Source: Artemisia argyi (Eukaryota; Streptophyta; Magnoliopsida; Asterales; Asteraceae). From it: a stretch of DNA of 64,000 bases. The notes under the pieces are model-generated. The model worked only from the letters and a program-made list of their open reading frames with translations, had not been told where the DNA came from and searched no databases. Below, piece after piece: positions 23,611 to 33,865 of this stretch (position 1 is the stretch's first letter; the number at the start of each line of letters is the position of its first letter). The stretch lies in contig CM060708.1 in NCBI GenBank assembly GCA_030686995.1, forward strand, positions 183,213,115 to 183,277,114, in the 5' to 3' direction. A program made the translations under genes and the position numbers.

Positions 23611-26569
23611 TTTCTGGCATTGTGTGGTTTCTTTTCATGTATTGTCTTTTGGGTGCTGTAATGTAATGTAACTTGAAAGTACATTATAAACTCTATGCTT
23701 GCATCATTCACATATCCTTTGTATATATCTTATACATTATTCCAATAAGAAAATAGAAAAATATAAAACTTATAAAAACCATAAAAATCATAAAAATCCA
23801 AAAATTTTCTTCTCTCGACATGTCTCTTGTGTAATCAATATTATGTGCGTTTCTAGAAATGTCATTCAATAATGACACAGAATCATACATATGCTTGAGC
23901 AAGAGTTTTTCGGTTTCAAATAAAGTTTTTTTCTAAAACATGTCGTTTCTCAAAACAATGGCTTACAGTTACTTCAGACTGTAACTCTGACTTAAAAAAT
24001 TATGGTTTGCTATTACTTCAGATAGCAACCCGTTTTTCAAAATGGGGAAAACACGTCACTAAAAAGACAGTTCTTCCTTTTACCGGGTGAAGTTCACCTG
24101 GGCATGAATTACTTTATATCCATGTTTCCTCGATCTAATGTACGTTTTTGTGCATTATTTCTTGATAAAGAAGAGAAATCTTCTTTTTATCGCCAATACT
24201 TTCCCTTCTATGATTTTTCTGGAAAGTATTTGTGCAAAACTTGGTGGTACCATGAGATTTTGATTGAAAATCAAACTGAATCCAAATTTTGATAAAATTT
24301 TTCACTCAATCAATGACATCAATCATTTCAGTTTTAACATCCATCATTGATTGAGGGGGAAAGTGATTTCTCAAAATTTTATGTATCATCAAAACTCTCC
24401 ACTTTGTACAAAAATCTTGCAATAATATAATTTGTGATGGTTATGTGTCAGAATGAGAATATTTTCAAAGAGTTTTCGTTAAAACTTCAAATCTTTTGTA
24501 AACTCATCAAATCTGACACATAACAACCTCCCTCACAGATTGAGGGGGAGCAGAAAAAGGTTCCATTATCAGAAAATATTGAAACTAACCGCATTTCGCT
24601 CCCAAACGTTTTCTAAATTATTTAAATCAATTGATTTAAAAAATCTCGAATGGTTTGAAACTTTTGATCGGGGGAGAGAATGTGATTTAAATATGAAATA
24701 TGATAATCAAACGTGATCTTTTGGACTGAATAATAGGCTCCCACATATGTGCTAAACTCTTTCGAATATCGATGCACATATTGAGGGGGAGCAAAAGGCG
24801 TTTGTGGAAAAAAATCTAAGACCGACCATTTATCTTTATGCATGTAGTTATAAGGATGATTAAGGTTAGGTATGAGTTCCCATGATCCACCAGAACCGAA
24901 AGGATCTTCCCAGGGACAATCCATAGATAGATTAGAAGTCCTTAGGAATGATTGAAAAAAGGAGAAAAGTGAGAAAGGGAAGAGTGCGGACTGAGATAGA
25001 GCTAGGACTGGAACAAACCTAACAAGGTTCTAGTGATGAAGTCTCGGTAAGCACTGAAGGGGTTGAAGAATGAAAAAGAAATGAAATGTGAAAAGGGTGA
25101 AAGGAAATAGCTCTCCAAATATTCAACCTTAGGGCAGAAACCGGGTTCAACTTCATATGCTACTAGTGGTTACTAAGGTAACACTGGTATTAAAGACAAG
25201 ACGTCATGGACCTAGTGACGCACTGCACTAAACTTCCCAACCACTCAAGTTCTCTTAAAAGATCTTGTTTCATTCTCACGTGGAACCCTGTGCAATGTAT
25301 CGACCGCTCATTGCGAGCTATGTTGATACCTAAACAGGAGACGCCTCCCTAGTCTCTAGGAGTGGATCAAAACGCACTATTAAGTCTAGAGCCATGAGAT
25401 CATCCATAAATCTCAATAGGACACACTTCCAAATATGCTTATCGTTTCACACAATGTAGAAAATAAGATAAAATATTTAGAGTCCTATACATTATCCTTG
25501 TGGTATTGCCAGAACATCCAAGTGATATGAAAATATTCACGATGAAGATGGAAATCCTTCTAGGGCGAACATCATTCAAGCTCTTGGTAGGTGACATGTG
25601 GGATCCATCTTGGATCAATGATCAAGTGACAACTGGAAAGCAACGATGGTGCGATTCAACATTGAATCAAACTTGTTCCAGGAAATGGATTGACGGATAC
25701 TTTTGCAAAACCTTTCAGTGTGCTCACCAACTCATTTTCGAGCACATTGATTGTGTATAATCTTTCAAACAAAAGTATTTTTGATGGAAATGTGATTCAA
25801 AGTATAAACCTCTCGTCGTGTCTCAAAATTGTTTATTAAGTGACACGCGAGTGGTTTCTATAAATCTATTTCTCATCAATCCGTGAATATCAACTCACCG
25901 ATTCACTCTATCGTGTTGTCTGCTTTGAGACGTTCCGGTATGAGAACATGCTTAGTATGAAGATTCCTAAGTGAATTCTTTGGAAGATTCATTACTACAA
26001 GCTGGAAATTCCTGTCAAGGAGAGTCTTCTTTAACAGAGACTCTACCTAATCACATGTCGGTTTTTATAAAACCGGGGGGTAGTCTGTCCTCGGAGAACG
26101 AATGACAAAGCCATATTCGTTCTTTATCTTTATTGCTAACTGTTTTATTTCAGGGACACATATAAAGATGGCGTTGATGGTTCCTAATTCCAGCTGAATC
26201 GTGTCAATCCATACCTCATGCTCACACATCCTACTTGCTATCAATTATGATCATGAAAGTTAAAGAGACTACCAACAACGTTTCCGCAACTCTATTGAAA
26301 AGTCTCCTACTAAGAAGGGTGTGAGCATGACGGTCCTAATGTCACTACATCACATGAAGGCAATACGACTAAGGATGAGCTTGGAGATTTACTGTGGCTG
26401 ATGATCTCAAAGAAGCTCAAAGACCACACATTCCAAAGGAACTCAAAATCACAAGATCATTGCATGTTCTACAAAGTGAGCCTAAAGTGAATAATCAGAA
26501 CCTACGAGCTACAAACTCTAAAGAATGCTTGAAGATCAAAGAGCTTAATTTCCAAAGGTGACCTCGCTT
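23611..26569 (+). other. 3' non-coding region of the outer element
   Basis: About 3 kb with no credible gene. It holds two small hairpins (23963-24028), three extra polypurine-like strings (24351-24360, 24540-24550, 24781-24791, all TTGAGGGGGA) and a 13-bp inverted repeat (24440-24452 with 24512-24524). The ORFs present are short and overlap random frames. Confidence 0.7.
23963..24028 (+). other. Twin hairpins with the same loop
   Basis: Hairpin 1: TTACAGT (23963-23969), loop TACTTCAG, ACTGTAA (23978-23984). Hairpin 2: TTGCTAT (24007-24013), loop TACTTCAG, ATAGCAA (24022-24028). Both stems are perfect 7-bp pairings although they differ in sequence; the 8-base loop is identical. Confidence 0.6.
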
Positions 26570-26579
26570 AGGGGGAGAT
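26570..26579 (+). other. Polypurine tract of the outer element
   Basis: AGGGGGAGAT abuts the 3' LTR, as expected for the plus-strand primer. Confidence 0.88.
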
Positions 26580-26940
26580 TGTTAGGAATACAATTATTCC
26601 TATAAAAGACTCGGCCACCTAACTTATGTAATAGCATTAAGATAGCTCGTAGTTAGTTTATTATTTAGTTAGTTTTAGTTTAGGTAACATCGTGGAAGAA
26701 GGACGGGTCTTTACCCACTGTATGCCTGATCCACAGCCCGGGTGTGGGCATTTTTATTTCTTTCTATAAATACCCCTCTCCCACCAAGGGAGAGGGTTGG
26801 ACCTTTCATTACTAGCAATCTAATATTCTCTATTTTCTCTCATTCTCTAAAGGCTCCAACTTTCTTCTTCCTCCTCTTCTAAATCTCAACGCCACATACC
26901 CCTATGGCTTACATGTTTGTGACTTAATGAGTATCCTACA
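26580..26940 (+). repeat. 3' LTR of the outer element
   Basis: 361 bp, the same length as 43-403 with about 7 substitutions. It contains the same TATA box and hairpin. Confidence 0.93.
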
Positions 26941-27266
26941 TGTGTACATATTAGTCTTTCGCTGATTTGTTCTCATTAGTTTTATTAGTTTAATTAATTA
27001 ACCAAAACTGTGCTAGTCTCTCAGGCTAAAACCCCCTTGCGTTAGATTAGATTGTAAAACTAACTTTGTATATTTAAAATACTAATTAGATTTACTAGAT
27101 ATTACGTTCCACTTTTAGTGATCAACACTCTACTTACCACTAGATACATATTGATCAGGTACACTGCTCGTTAGTATGTCTGTGTGTTATAGGATAAGTC
27201 GGCTAAATATAAATGTAAAACTTGAATAGGCAAAATCACTCTATACGACATGTGACACAACACGCA
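26941..27266. other. Unassigned spacer with a gypsy-LTR-like word
   Basis: No ORF. GATCAGGTACACTGC at 27153-27167 also occurs near the ends of the gypsy LTRs (near 5326, 55733 and 60609), so this may be a remnant of a related LTR. The left border of the neighbouring Copia fragment is somewhere here. Confidence 0.4.
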
Positions 27267-27656
27267 TCATTCATAGATTCCTTCAAGATCAATTTGATTA
27301 TCTTTGGCTTGAAACTTTTCTTGATGAAAAAATGAAAGACTTTTCCAAATGTCATTTACCGTTTGACACAAAAATATTCTGTCATATTTAATTTTCGGCA
27401 AAGCTTTATAAATCATAATTTTAGCTTCAAATTTTTTGTAAAATTTCGTTTTAAAATTTTCACTTTGATATTCAAAATCTATTTCCGTTGGTTGAAAATC
27501 ATCAATTGAGAAAACATGCCAAAGATCTTGATCAATAGATTTCACATAACTTTCGAATCTATTTTTCCATTTGGTAAAGTTAATGTTTTCGAAAAATGGT
27601 GGTCCTTTCAAAGAATGCCCTTCTAGATATCTTTCAAACTCCATAGATTGATTCAA
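27267..27656 (-). pseudogene. Gag N-terminal fragment of a truncated Copia element
   Basis: A 129-codon stretch with MEFERYLEGHSLKGPP, WKNRFESYVKSIDQDLW and IMIYKALPK, the start of a UBN2-type Copia gag. The better start is the internal Met at 27644, matching the homologous start at 39867. It ends after about a third of gag with no CCHC or pol. The 5' LTR and primer site lie directly upstream in element orientation, so only the 5' end of this element survives. Confidence 0.8.
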
Positions 27657-27693
27657 GTTTTAAAGTACAGTGTACTTTAAAGTTCTAGAGTAA

Positions 27694-27710
27694 CCCACTA
27701 TGATACCAAT
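27694..27710 (-). other. Primer-binding site of the truncated Copia element
   Basis: The minus strand reads ATTGGTATCATAGTGGG, a Met-tRNA-type site adjoining the LTR start at 27711. Confidence 0.8.
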
Positions 27711-29108
27711 TGTAGAAACTAGAAGGGGGGAGGGTTTCACCGTTCATAATTACGTTTTAAAAACTTTTAGTTCCTTTTCGAAAAACCGTTTGATTCAAAG
27801 TTATGTGATATTTATGAACACAATAATAATGTGTAAAGTAAATAAAGTAAATACAAGAGATAAAGGAAGAAAACAACCAAACCTAGATGCGAAGATTTAT
27901 AATGGTTCTGCACGAAGCTCACTCTTCGCCCTACTCCACTCCCCGAGTACCACACTCGAGAGTTCACAATCAATATTTCAACACAATCCATTTAGGTAGA
28001 ACAAACTGTACACCAAAGCTTACACCAATTTAATGAAACTAAACGTAAATGTCAAGCCCTAATTCTAGCTAGAACCAATCTACACCAAAGCCCACGTGGC
28101 TACATGGACATACACCTAGTCCACTTGAATCTGCACCCAATTCAAGTCTTCACGAACCTTCACTTGGTCCTAGTCTTCACTTCACGGACTCACACCAACT
28201 CCAAGTCTTAAAAAACAGACTTACACTAAGTACAAGTCTTCACACACCGACACATGAACTAACACAAAGTCCTAATCTAGATACACCACTTCACTGGCTT
28301 ACACTTTATCCGTATTTATCTAACACACCTAATCACGACTCACACACAAGTCGGATATACAAATGTATAATATACACAAGAAAGAGAGAGTTTGGGGGAG
28401 AAGAGAATCGTAACACAAGTTACGTGTGTGTGATGACTAACACTTCATTTCTTGACGAATACAAGCGTTCTTCTCCTGCACTTTGATTTAGAGGGTGGAG
28501 GGATCACTTATAAACACATATTGACACGTTATAGTGATCAAAGAAGGAAGGAAGAAAGAACATAATGTTTTTGTGCAAAGAGGCTTATTTTCTATGTGAA
28601 ATAGTGCAATTTTTATAGGCACCACGAGGAGCTGGGGACGATCCCTTAAAGTTGGACGGTCCCGTATATATAAGGGACCGTCCATCTGTTTACGAGACCA
28701 TCCCGACATACGCTCCTATTTTTGTCCTGATGTGGTAAAAATTTATCTAGTGAAAAACTTATTTTGTTTAGGCGGGAAAAGTAGCTGTTGGGAGATTTGG
28801 AATTTAAAATTATTTTCTTTAATAAAACATTTCTTTTTAATAAAAAAATACTTTTGTAAAAATATTTTGTCACATAAAAATGTGAGGTTTTGGGAAAAAT
28901 AAATTCTTTGATCACTTTACTAATGTCGGCATTGTGTTTGTTCATACCTGAAGTGATGTTGTAGTCGGTACGTTGTTGAAACAATTTTTCTCGATTAAAA
29001 ACTTATTAAGTGTAGTTTTACGTAACATGTTTTTTATATTTTGTGATTATCAAAATGTAAAGAGACCGAATAATGCAAATGAAATTTTTGACATTATTTG
29101 TATTAACA
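27711..29108 (-). repeat. 5' LTR of the truncated Copia element
   Basis: Starts TGTAGAAACTAGAAGG and ends TATTAACA. It shares TCCACTCCCCGAGT and other blocks with the LTRs at 30601 and 39936, so it is a related but distinct family. No partner LTR is in the window. TATAAAAA in element orientation is at 28617-28610. Confidence 0.8.
28653..28684 (-). promoter_or_regulatory. 11-bp perfect hairpin upstream of the LTR TATA box
   Basis: TGGACGGTCCC (28653-28663), 10-base AT-rich loop, GGGACCGTCCA (28674-28684). In element orientation it is about 35 bp upstream of the TATA box. Confidence 0.7.
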
Positions 29109-29125
29109 ATATACTCCATAGTATC

Positions 29126-29310
29126 ATGGAAAAGAATAGTGTATGTGAACTTTGCAATTATATAGAATATTCTGACGATGATTCTATAGATTTGTATATA
29201 CTCAAAAGTATGACGAGAGAGTTTTATTGTGTCCATTGTGTCAAATAACTTGTCAATGCCCACCTGACAAATGTGAATGCACATTTTGCTCGCCTCTCAA
29301 ACCAAAATAA
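29126..29310 (+). pseudogene. Cysteine-rich orphan ORF fragment
   Basis: From the ATG at 29126 the frame gives CELCNYIEYSDDD and FYCVHC, then stops. Shifting frame near 29240 continues as TCQCPPDKCECTFC to a TAA at 29308. Eleven Cys in about 60 codons, mostly as C-x2-C or C-x-C pairs, look like a zinc-binding unit. I do not recognise the family. It lies just outside the LTR end and could be chance or a decayed gene piece. Confidence 0.3.
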
Positions 29311-29368
29311 AAAGATGTATAAGAAGATCGAATAATATTATTTGATTCAATTTATAATCTTTATTTTA

Positions 29369-29718
29369 CTTTGTTGGTGTAAATATTTACATTTATGATA
29401 CATAATCTTTCTGATCTAAACATTTACATTTTATGTCACTGGTATTCGCCATTTCGTGTTAGTAAGCTCAAATTACTGCAAAGCCAATTATAATATAATG
29501 TATTTAATATTCCCATTTATCAATAGTAGTTGTTTCTTATCAACTTTGCTGGTGTAAATATTTACATTTTTTAGACATTATCTTTATAATCTAAATGTGT
29601 ACATTTTTCATTTATGATATTCATTATTTCATGTTAGCAAGCCCAAATTACTGCAAAGCCTAATTAAAATATAATGTATTTAATATTCTCATTTATCAAT
29701 AATGGTTGCTTCTTATCA
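29369..29718. repeat. Two-copy tandem repeat, about 175-bp unit
   Basis: Units begin CTTTGTTGGTGTAAAT (29369) and CTTTGCTGGTGTAAAT (29544) and match through to TTTCTTATCA at the end, with scattered substitutions. AT-rich and non-coding. Confidence 0.75.
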
Positions 29719-29926
29719 GCTGCACCATTACAAAACCGCATAATCTAAAAAAGAACAAGCTAATCAGCAGAATAATGAAAAATGCGACAACAAAGACATG
29801 TAAATAACCAGAAAAGCGATGTTCAGTAACGCATATTACGTCATGCATGGATAGTTCAAGTTTGAAATTTGTTTTTTCTTTGATATTCTATTTTAAACGA
29901 TAAACTTTGGTTGTGCTTGAAACCAC

Positions 29927-30038
29927 ATCAAGTGTTGGTATGAACACTTCGATATATAAATGTGGATTTTCATTCTCAACTCCACATTTTTTCTGCTAGA
30001 TGCTCCAACAGCTCGATATCAAATGGATCAAATTTGAC
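29927..30038 (-). pseudogene. Probable NAC-domain transcription factor fragment
   Basis: The minus strand reads VKFDPFDIELLEHLAEK, then, after a one-base frame change in an A-run near 29985-29995, KCGVENENPHLY.EVFIPTLD. From established knowledge this is the first NAC subdomain of the SOG1/SND2-like subgroup, where the order is VKFDP.D.E.LEHL.AK followed by PH..I.EFIPT. TTGCAG precedes it and could be an old splice acceptor, although the frame also reads through. Downstream NAC subdomains (YTHPEKLPG) are not visible, so this is a fragment. A separate possible small exon, MVVENGFKSAFDF (30243-30205), lies upstream with a GTAAGA donor. It is a captured or relic host gene piece. Confidence 0.5.
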
Positions 30039-30600
30039 TGCAATGGAGAACACGAGTTGTTCATCCGATGCCTTCATATAGAAACATCGAAAATACTCCG
30101 TAATTAAATTTTATCAAGAAATTTCACAAAACCTTACAAAATGAATAAGAAGATACCTGAATTGGTAGAGAAGCATCTTACTTAAAACCAAATGGAAGAT
30201 TGACAAAATCAAAAGCAGATTTAAAACCATTTTCAACCACCATTTTATTCTCTTTTTTACAATGTCTTATTCTGATTAACATTGTATTTATTAAACGGTG
30301 ACACTTAATAATTATGTGTGTGTTTCTATTTGCATTAGAGCTGGGAGTACGGTGGTGCCATTCTACCAGCCCAAAAAATCGAATGGCTCACCATATCATA
30401 TCTCGTACCATTGAGGCTTGGCTGGTAAATACCAGCCCACGTGGTTGGGATTTAGTATTTATTTATTTATATTATTTTTTTGTGTATTTAGTAGGATATG
30501 TATGGACCCATAACACCACTATTACCCCCAACGGCACCACATTTTTTGGTGCCAAAGATAACGGCACAAAATGTGGTGCCAAAGGGTTTCTGGTGCCGTT
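30039..30600. other. Non-coding DNA ending in a nested palindrome
   Basis: AT-rich with no gene. At the right edge are two inverted repeats: GGCACCACATTTT (30533-30545) with AAAATGTGGTGCC (30568-30580), enclosed by AACGGCACCA (30530-30539) with TGGTGCCGTT (30591-30600). It looks like part of a foldback or MITE-like sequence into which the Copia element inserted. Confidence 0.5.
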
Positions 30601-32283
30601 TGTGGAAAACTAGAAGGAGGGGGGGTTGAATAGTTTTACGTCTTTTTCGTTTTATTTGTTTTGTAAAAGTTAGTTTCTAAAGATTAGACGTAAATTTCAA
30701 AACTCTTTAATACAAAAAATATAGATACTAGTTTATTTACGATTTTGTATAAACACTACTTATGTATAATGTTGAGAAAGAATTTACAATTGCATATATC
30801 ACATATAAGCATATATATGTATAAGTGTTTTAATATAAGTTTATGTACTTGGTTTGTTTTTGTAAAATTAATGTTATGAATGAATTTTAGTTTGATCTTT
30901 ATGTGAAATCAATATGTGCACAACACAAGCAATTATAATTATGTATGAAATGATAATAAGTAAATAATCAAAAAGTGAGAGATGGAAAGATCAAACCGAG
31001 AGACAAAGGATTTATAGTGGTTCGGCTACAAGGACACCTTCCTTGCCCTACTCCACTCCCCGAGTCACCTACTCGAGAGTTTTCTTCACTAGATCAAAAA
31101 CCTCCCTTTATGGCGGAGAAAACCTTACACACCAAATTACACACCACAACTTCGTCACAACTCAATCACAACTTCTACACAACTTCTTCACACCAGTTCT
31201 TCTTCACACCTTTCTACTTCACTCCTAGCTTCTTCACACCTTACTACTTCCTAACTCTTTTTCTTCACGCCACTTGTTTCTTCAAACCTTCACTACTAAG
31301 TCCTATCCACTACTCCAAGATATATACTACTTCACAACTTATAGGCTTCAAGGTCTTCTCAACTTCAAGGCTTCAACTTCTTTGTTTTCACAACTATCTC
31401 TACTTCAATATACTACCACTTCTTATTTCTTCTATCACTAATCTTATCCACCTCTACTTCTTCACTTCTAGTATTACTTCACACCTTCAATAAATCTAGA
31501 TCTTATATCTAAATCTATCTAACCAATGTATACATTGTATTCACCAAAGAATGAATGCTATACAAGATGAAATAATCAAACAACTTAGATAGCAAGATGA
31601 TACTAAGTTGTAATACTCCTAGTCTTGATAAATAGAAGTATTCTTCTCTTTGCACTTGAATGAATGAGGCTTTGGATCACTTGAAAACAAAGGCTTATGA
31701 ATTATAAGATCAAAGGATTTTTAAGATTGAAATGGAGGTTTGAATCAGAAAGTTTTTGTGCAAAAAGGTGAGAAAAATTCCAGATTTAAGGTGGTATTTA
31801 TAGGCAACAAATTCTGACAGAGGAGTGTGACCGGTCCCCTTAAATCAAGGCCGGCCCCCTTAAAATTAAGGGGACCGCCCCTTATAATTAAGGGGGCCGC
31901 CCAGCTGTAATGGCCAGAATTTTTGTCTTTTAGTGGGGAAAGTTTATTTGGTGAAAAACTAACTGATTTTGGTTAAAAATTTGAATTCATATATTTAATA
32001 TGTTTAAAACATTTTTCTTTATTACCAAAAGTGTTTTTCAAAAATATATAATAAGTTTATATATTAAAATAAACTTTGTAATAATATCCCTTTGATCTTA
32101 TAATGCATTAAACACTATGTTTATTCATACCTTAATTGATTAGATGGTGAAAGTGATTATTTACTACTAAATACTTGTTTAGGTCATGATCTTTGGTTTG
32201 ATGTGTTTTCGTTTTGTGATTATCAAAACATAGAGATGTCGAAAGATATGAATAACGTTTTTAGTCATTTACTTATATCAACA
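30601..32283 (-). repeat. 3' LTR of the 30601-41615 element
   Basis: 1683 bp, ending TATCAACA. It is close to 39936-41615 with small indels (an extra GTG-rich run at the start and a short AT indel near 30800). Confidence 0.9.
31795..31903 (-). promoter_or_regulatory. LTR promoter: TATA box and hairpin array
   Basis: In element orientation TATAAATA (31802-31795) is preceded by a run of CCCCTTAA-type inverted repeats at 31903-31831. The clearest is CCCCTTAA-AA-TTAAGGGG (31856-31873); a second is CCCCTTA-TAAT-TAAGGGG (31878-31895). The same array is in the other LTR at about 41155-41228. Confidence 0.65.
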
Positions 32284-32450
32284 ATCTCCCCCTTTTTGAT
32301 GATTACAAAACCTAAACTCATTAAATCCAAAAATTAATTTTTAGACAAGTATTTAGTGAGTTTATATTCACTTCTCCCCCTTTTTGTAGAATAAAAAAGG
32401 TTTAAGCCAATAGGATGAAAGTTCCCCCTTGATGTATGCTCCCCCTCGTT
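32284..32450 (-). other. Polypurine tract with extra copies
   Basis: The true tract reads AAAAAGGGGGAGAT on the minus strand next to the LTR (32284-32297). Similar purine strings recur at 32373-32387, 32423-32430 and 32438-32447. Confidence 0.7.
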
Positions 32451-32779
32451 TGAGGGCACCAAGGGTTCGAGTATTGGAATTCTTGCAAGAAAAATATTAG
32501 AAGTACAAGCATGGCACAAGCAAACACATATAGCATAATACCAACTAATAATAAGAATGGCAAAAGAGAATTAGAAACACATATTAAATCATTCATTAAT
32601 AGAAAATGATTATGTCAACCCATAATCATTGTTACATAGGCCATAAAGATAGAATTCTAAACTAAGTAGAGCATCCTATTGTGCCAAAAAGGAGTGTCAC
32701 CAAACTTTCTTGAATCCCAAAATGGTTGAGGAGTTTTATTTGAAAATGAGAAACATAAGCATATAAAATGCTTGGTGGT

Positions 32780-33630
32780 TTAGTGGAGGTAAACTTTTGG
32801 TTGCATGGATGTTGGTGAGTTTGGATATGTGGAGCTTGGAGGTGGTGGATTTGAAGTTGGGTTTGTTGATTGAGGGTTTAGATGTTGTTCAAGTGATGGT
32901 GTTTGTTGAGATCTAGTAAGAAGATACTCAATCCAAGTAAAGTGCTCATTCAATGCAATGGTTTGTTGTTGGAGGAAGATGTAACAAGGGCAATTGTTAA
33001 CATGCTTCTCAATTTGGTTGATGCTGTATGGTGATGATGGTGAGCTTGATTGAGGTGAATCCAAAGTGCGTTGAGCAAGATGTAATGCTAAAAGAGCACT
33101 AAGCTCATGAGCCGCTTTTAGCTCCTCAACGAACTTCAAGTGTTCGGAGGAAGGTGATGGTGGTGGAACATGATAGTTGTCTTGGGTGAAGGTTTGAACA
33201 TGCAACAAAGGAATGGCATGTGAAGTTGTAGGATGTGGTGGTGGTACTCTTGGTGGTGGAGACATGGTTGAGCTTGGGTAGTCATGAAAACATGAAATAG
33301 GTGGAAGAGGTTCTTCATGAGTGGGTGGTGTTTTTGTTGAATGAGCAACATGTGAATTATTAATTGAGAGATTTAGATTGTTGTTTTGGGATTAAGCATG
33401 CTCATCATAAGAAGAAACATTAATGAGGGCATGAGTGGATGATAGGTTGTGAGATGAGTCATTAGTGTGGGTTTGAGGTTTAGTTGTTGGTTGACTTGGA
33501 ACAACTTCACTTGAGTTATGACAAGAATCAAGTTTCCTCCTCCAAACGGGTTTGACGGAGATCCTTGCGGTTCTTGAAATCTTTGGTTTTTGGTTGTTGG
33601 GAGATGACATGTTTGGGTGTGATGGCATTA
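32780..33630 (-). pseudogene. Pro/Ser-rich ORF in the 3' part of the element
   Basis: An ATG near 33630 in element orientation starts MPSHPNMSSPNNQ..., with ISRTARISVKPVWRRKLD in the N-terminal part. The frame stops at 33392, and coding-like Pro/Ser/His-rich sequence resumes at 33265-32780 (IALNEHFTWIEYLLTRSQQ). I do not recognise the family. A TATA box (TATAAATA, about 33655-33648) sits just upstream, and LTR-like palindromes lie beyond it. It occupies the place after pol, so it may be an element accessory ORF or a captured gene. Confidence 0.45.
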
Positions 33631-33647
33631 ATGATGGGAAGAGGGTA

Positions 33648-33865
33648 TTTATAGTGTATGAGAAATGTGGTTTAGGAAGGTAAATTTTGAGGGATAATAT
33701 GGGACAAAATATGTTTGTGAATTTTGGGAAGTATATGGTGAAATGGGTCAAAAAGTGATAAAGAAAACAGTATCCCCGACCATCAGATGACCGGTCCCCT
33801 TAATTAGGGGTCGCTCCCATTAAAATTAAGGGGGCCGCCTTATATAATTAAGGAGGCCGCCCATC
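33648..33865 (-). promoter_or_regulatory. Internal LTR-like promoter region
   Basis: 33790-33863 repeats the LTR hairpin array in related form (CCGGTCCCCTTAATTAGGGG and AAAATTAAGGGGGCCGCC on the plus strand, then GGCCGCCCATCTG), as at 31831-31910. TATAAATA follows downstream in element orientation near 33655-33648, just ahead of the Pro/Ser-rich ORF. Confidence 0.5.

Larger units (their letters stand above)
43..26940 (+). mobile_element. Outer Copia-type LTR retrotransposon, pol-less, with nested insertions
   Basis: Two 361-bp direct repeats beginning TGTTAGGA and ending TCCTACA bound the unit. A primer-binding site resembling the initiator-Met-tRNA complement follows the left repeat, and a purine tract precedes the right one. 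Without the minus-strand element inserted at 6347 the unit is about 14.2 kb. It has a broken gag-like coiled-coil ORF and a broken large ORF in the env position. I see no protease, integrase or reverse transcriptase of its own, so it looks non-autonomous. The two LTRs differ at about 7 of 361 positions. A diverged gypsy LTR is also embedded at 3985-5410. Confidence 0.9.

Noticed and set aside
24104..24292. 62-codon plus ORF in the 3' region of the outer element
   Set aside because: Short, no motif and no support from a relative in the window.
30975..31493. 172-codon plus-strand ORF, also at 40298-40816
   Set aside because: It lies antisense inside the two LTR copies, is Thr/Phe/Ser-biased from a CTTCAC-rich tract, and is shared only because the LTRs are.
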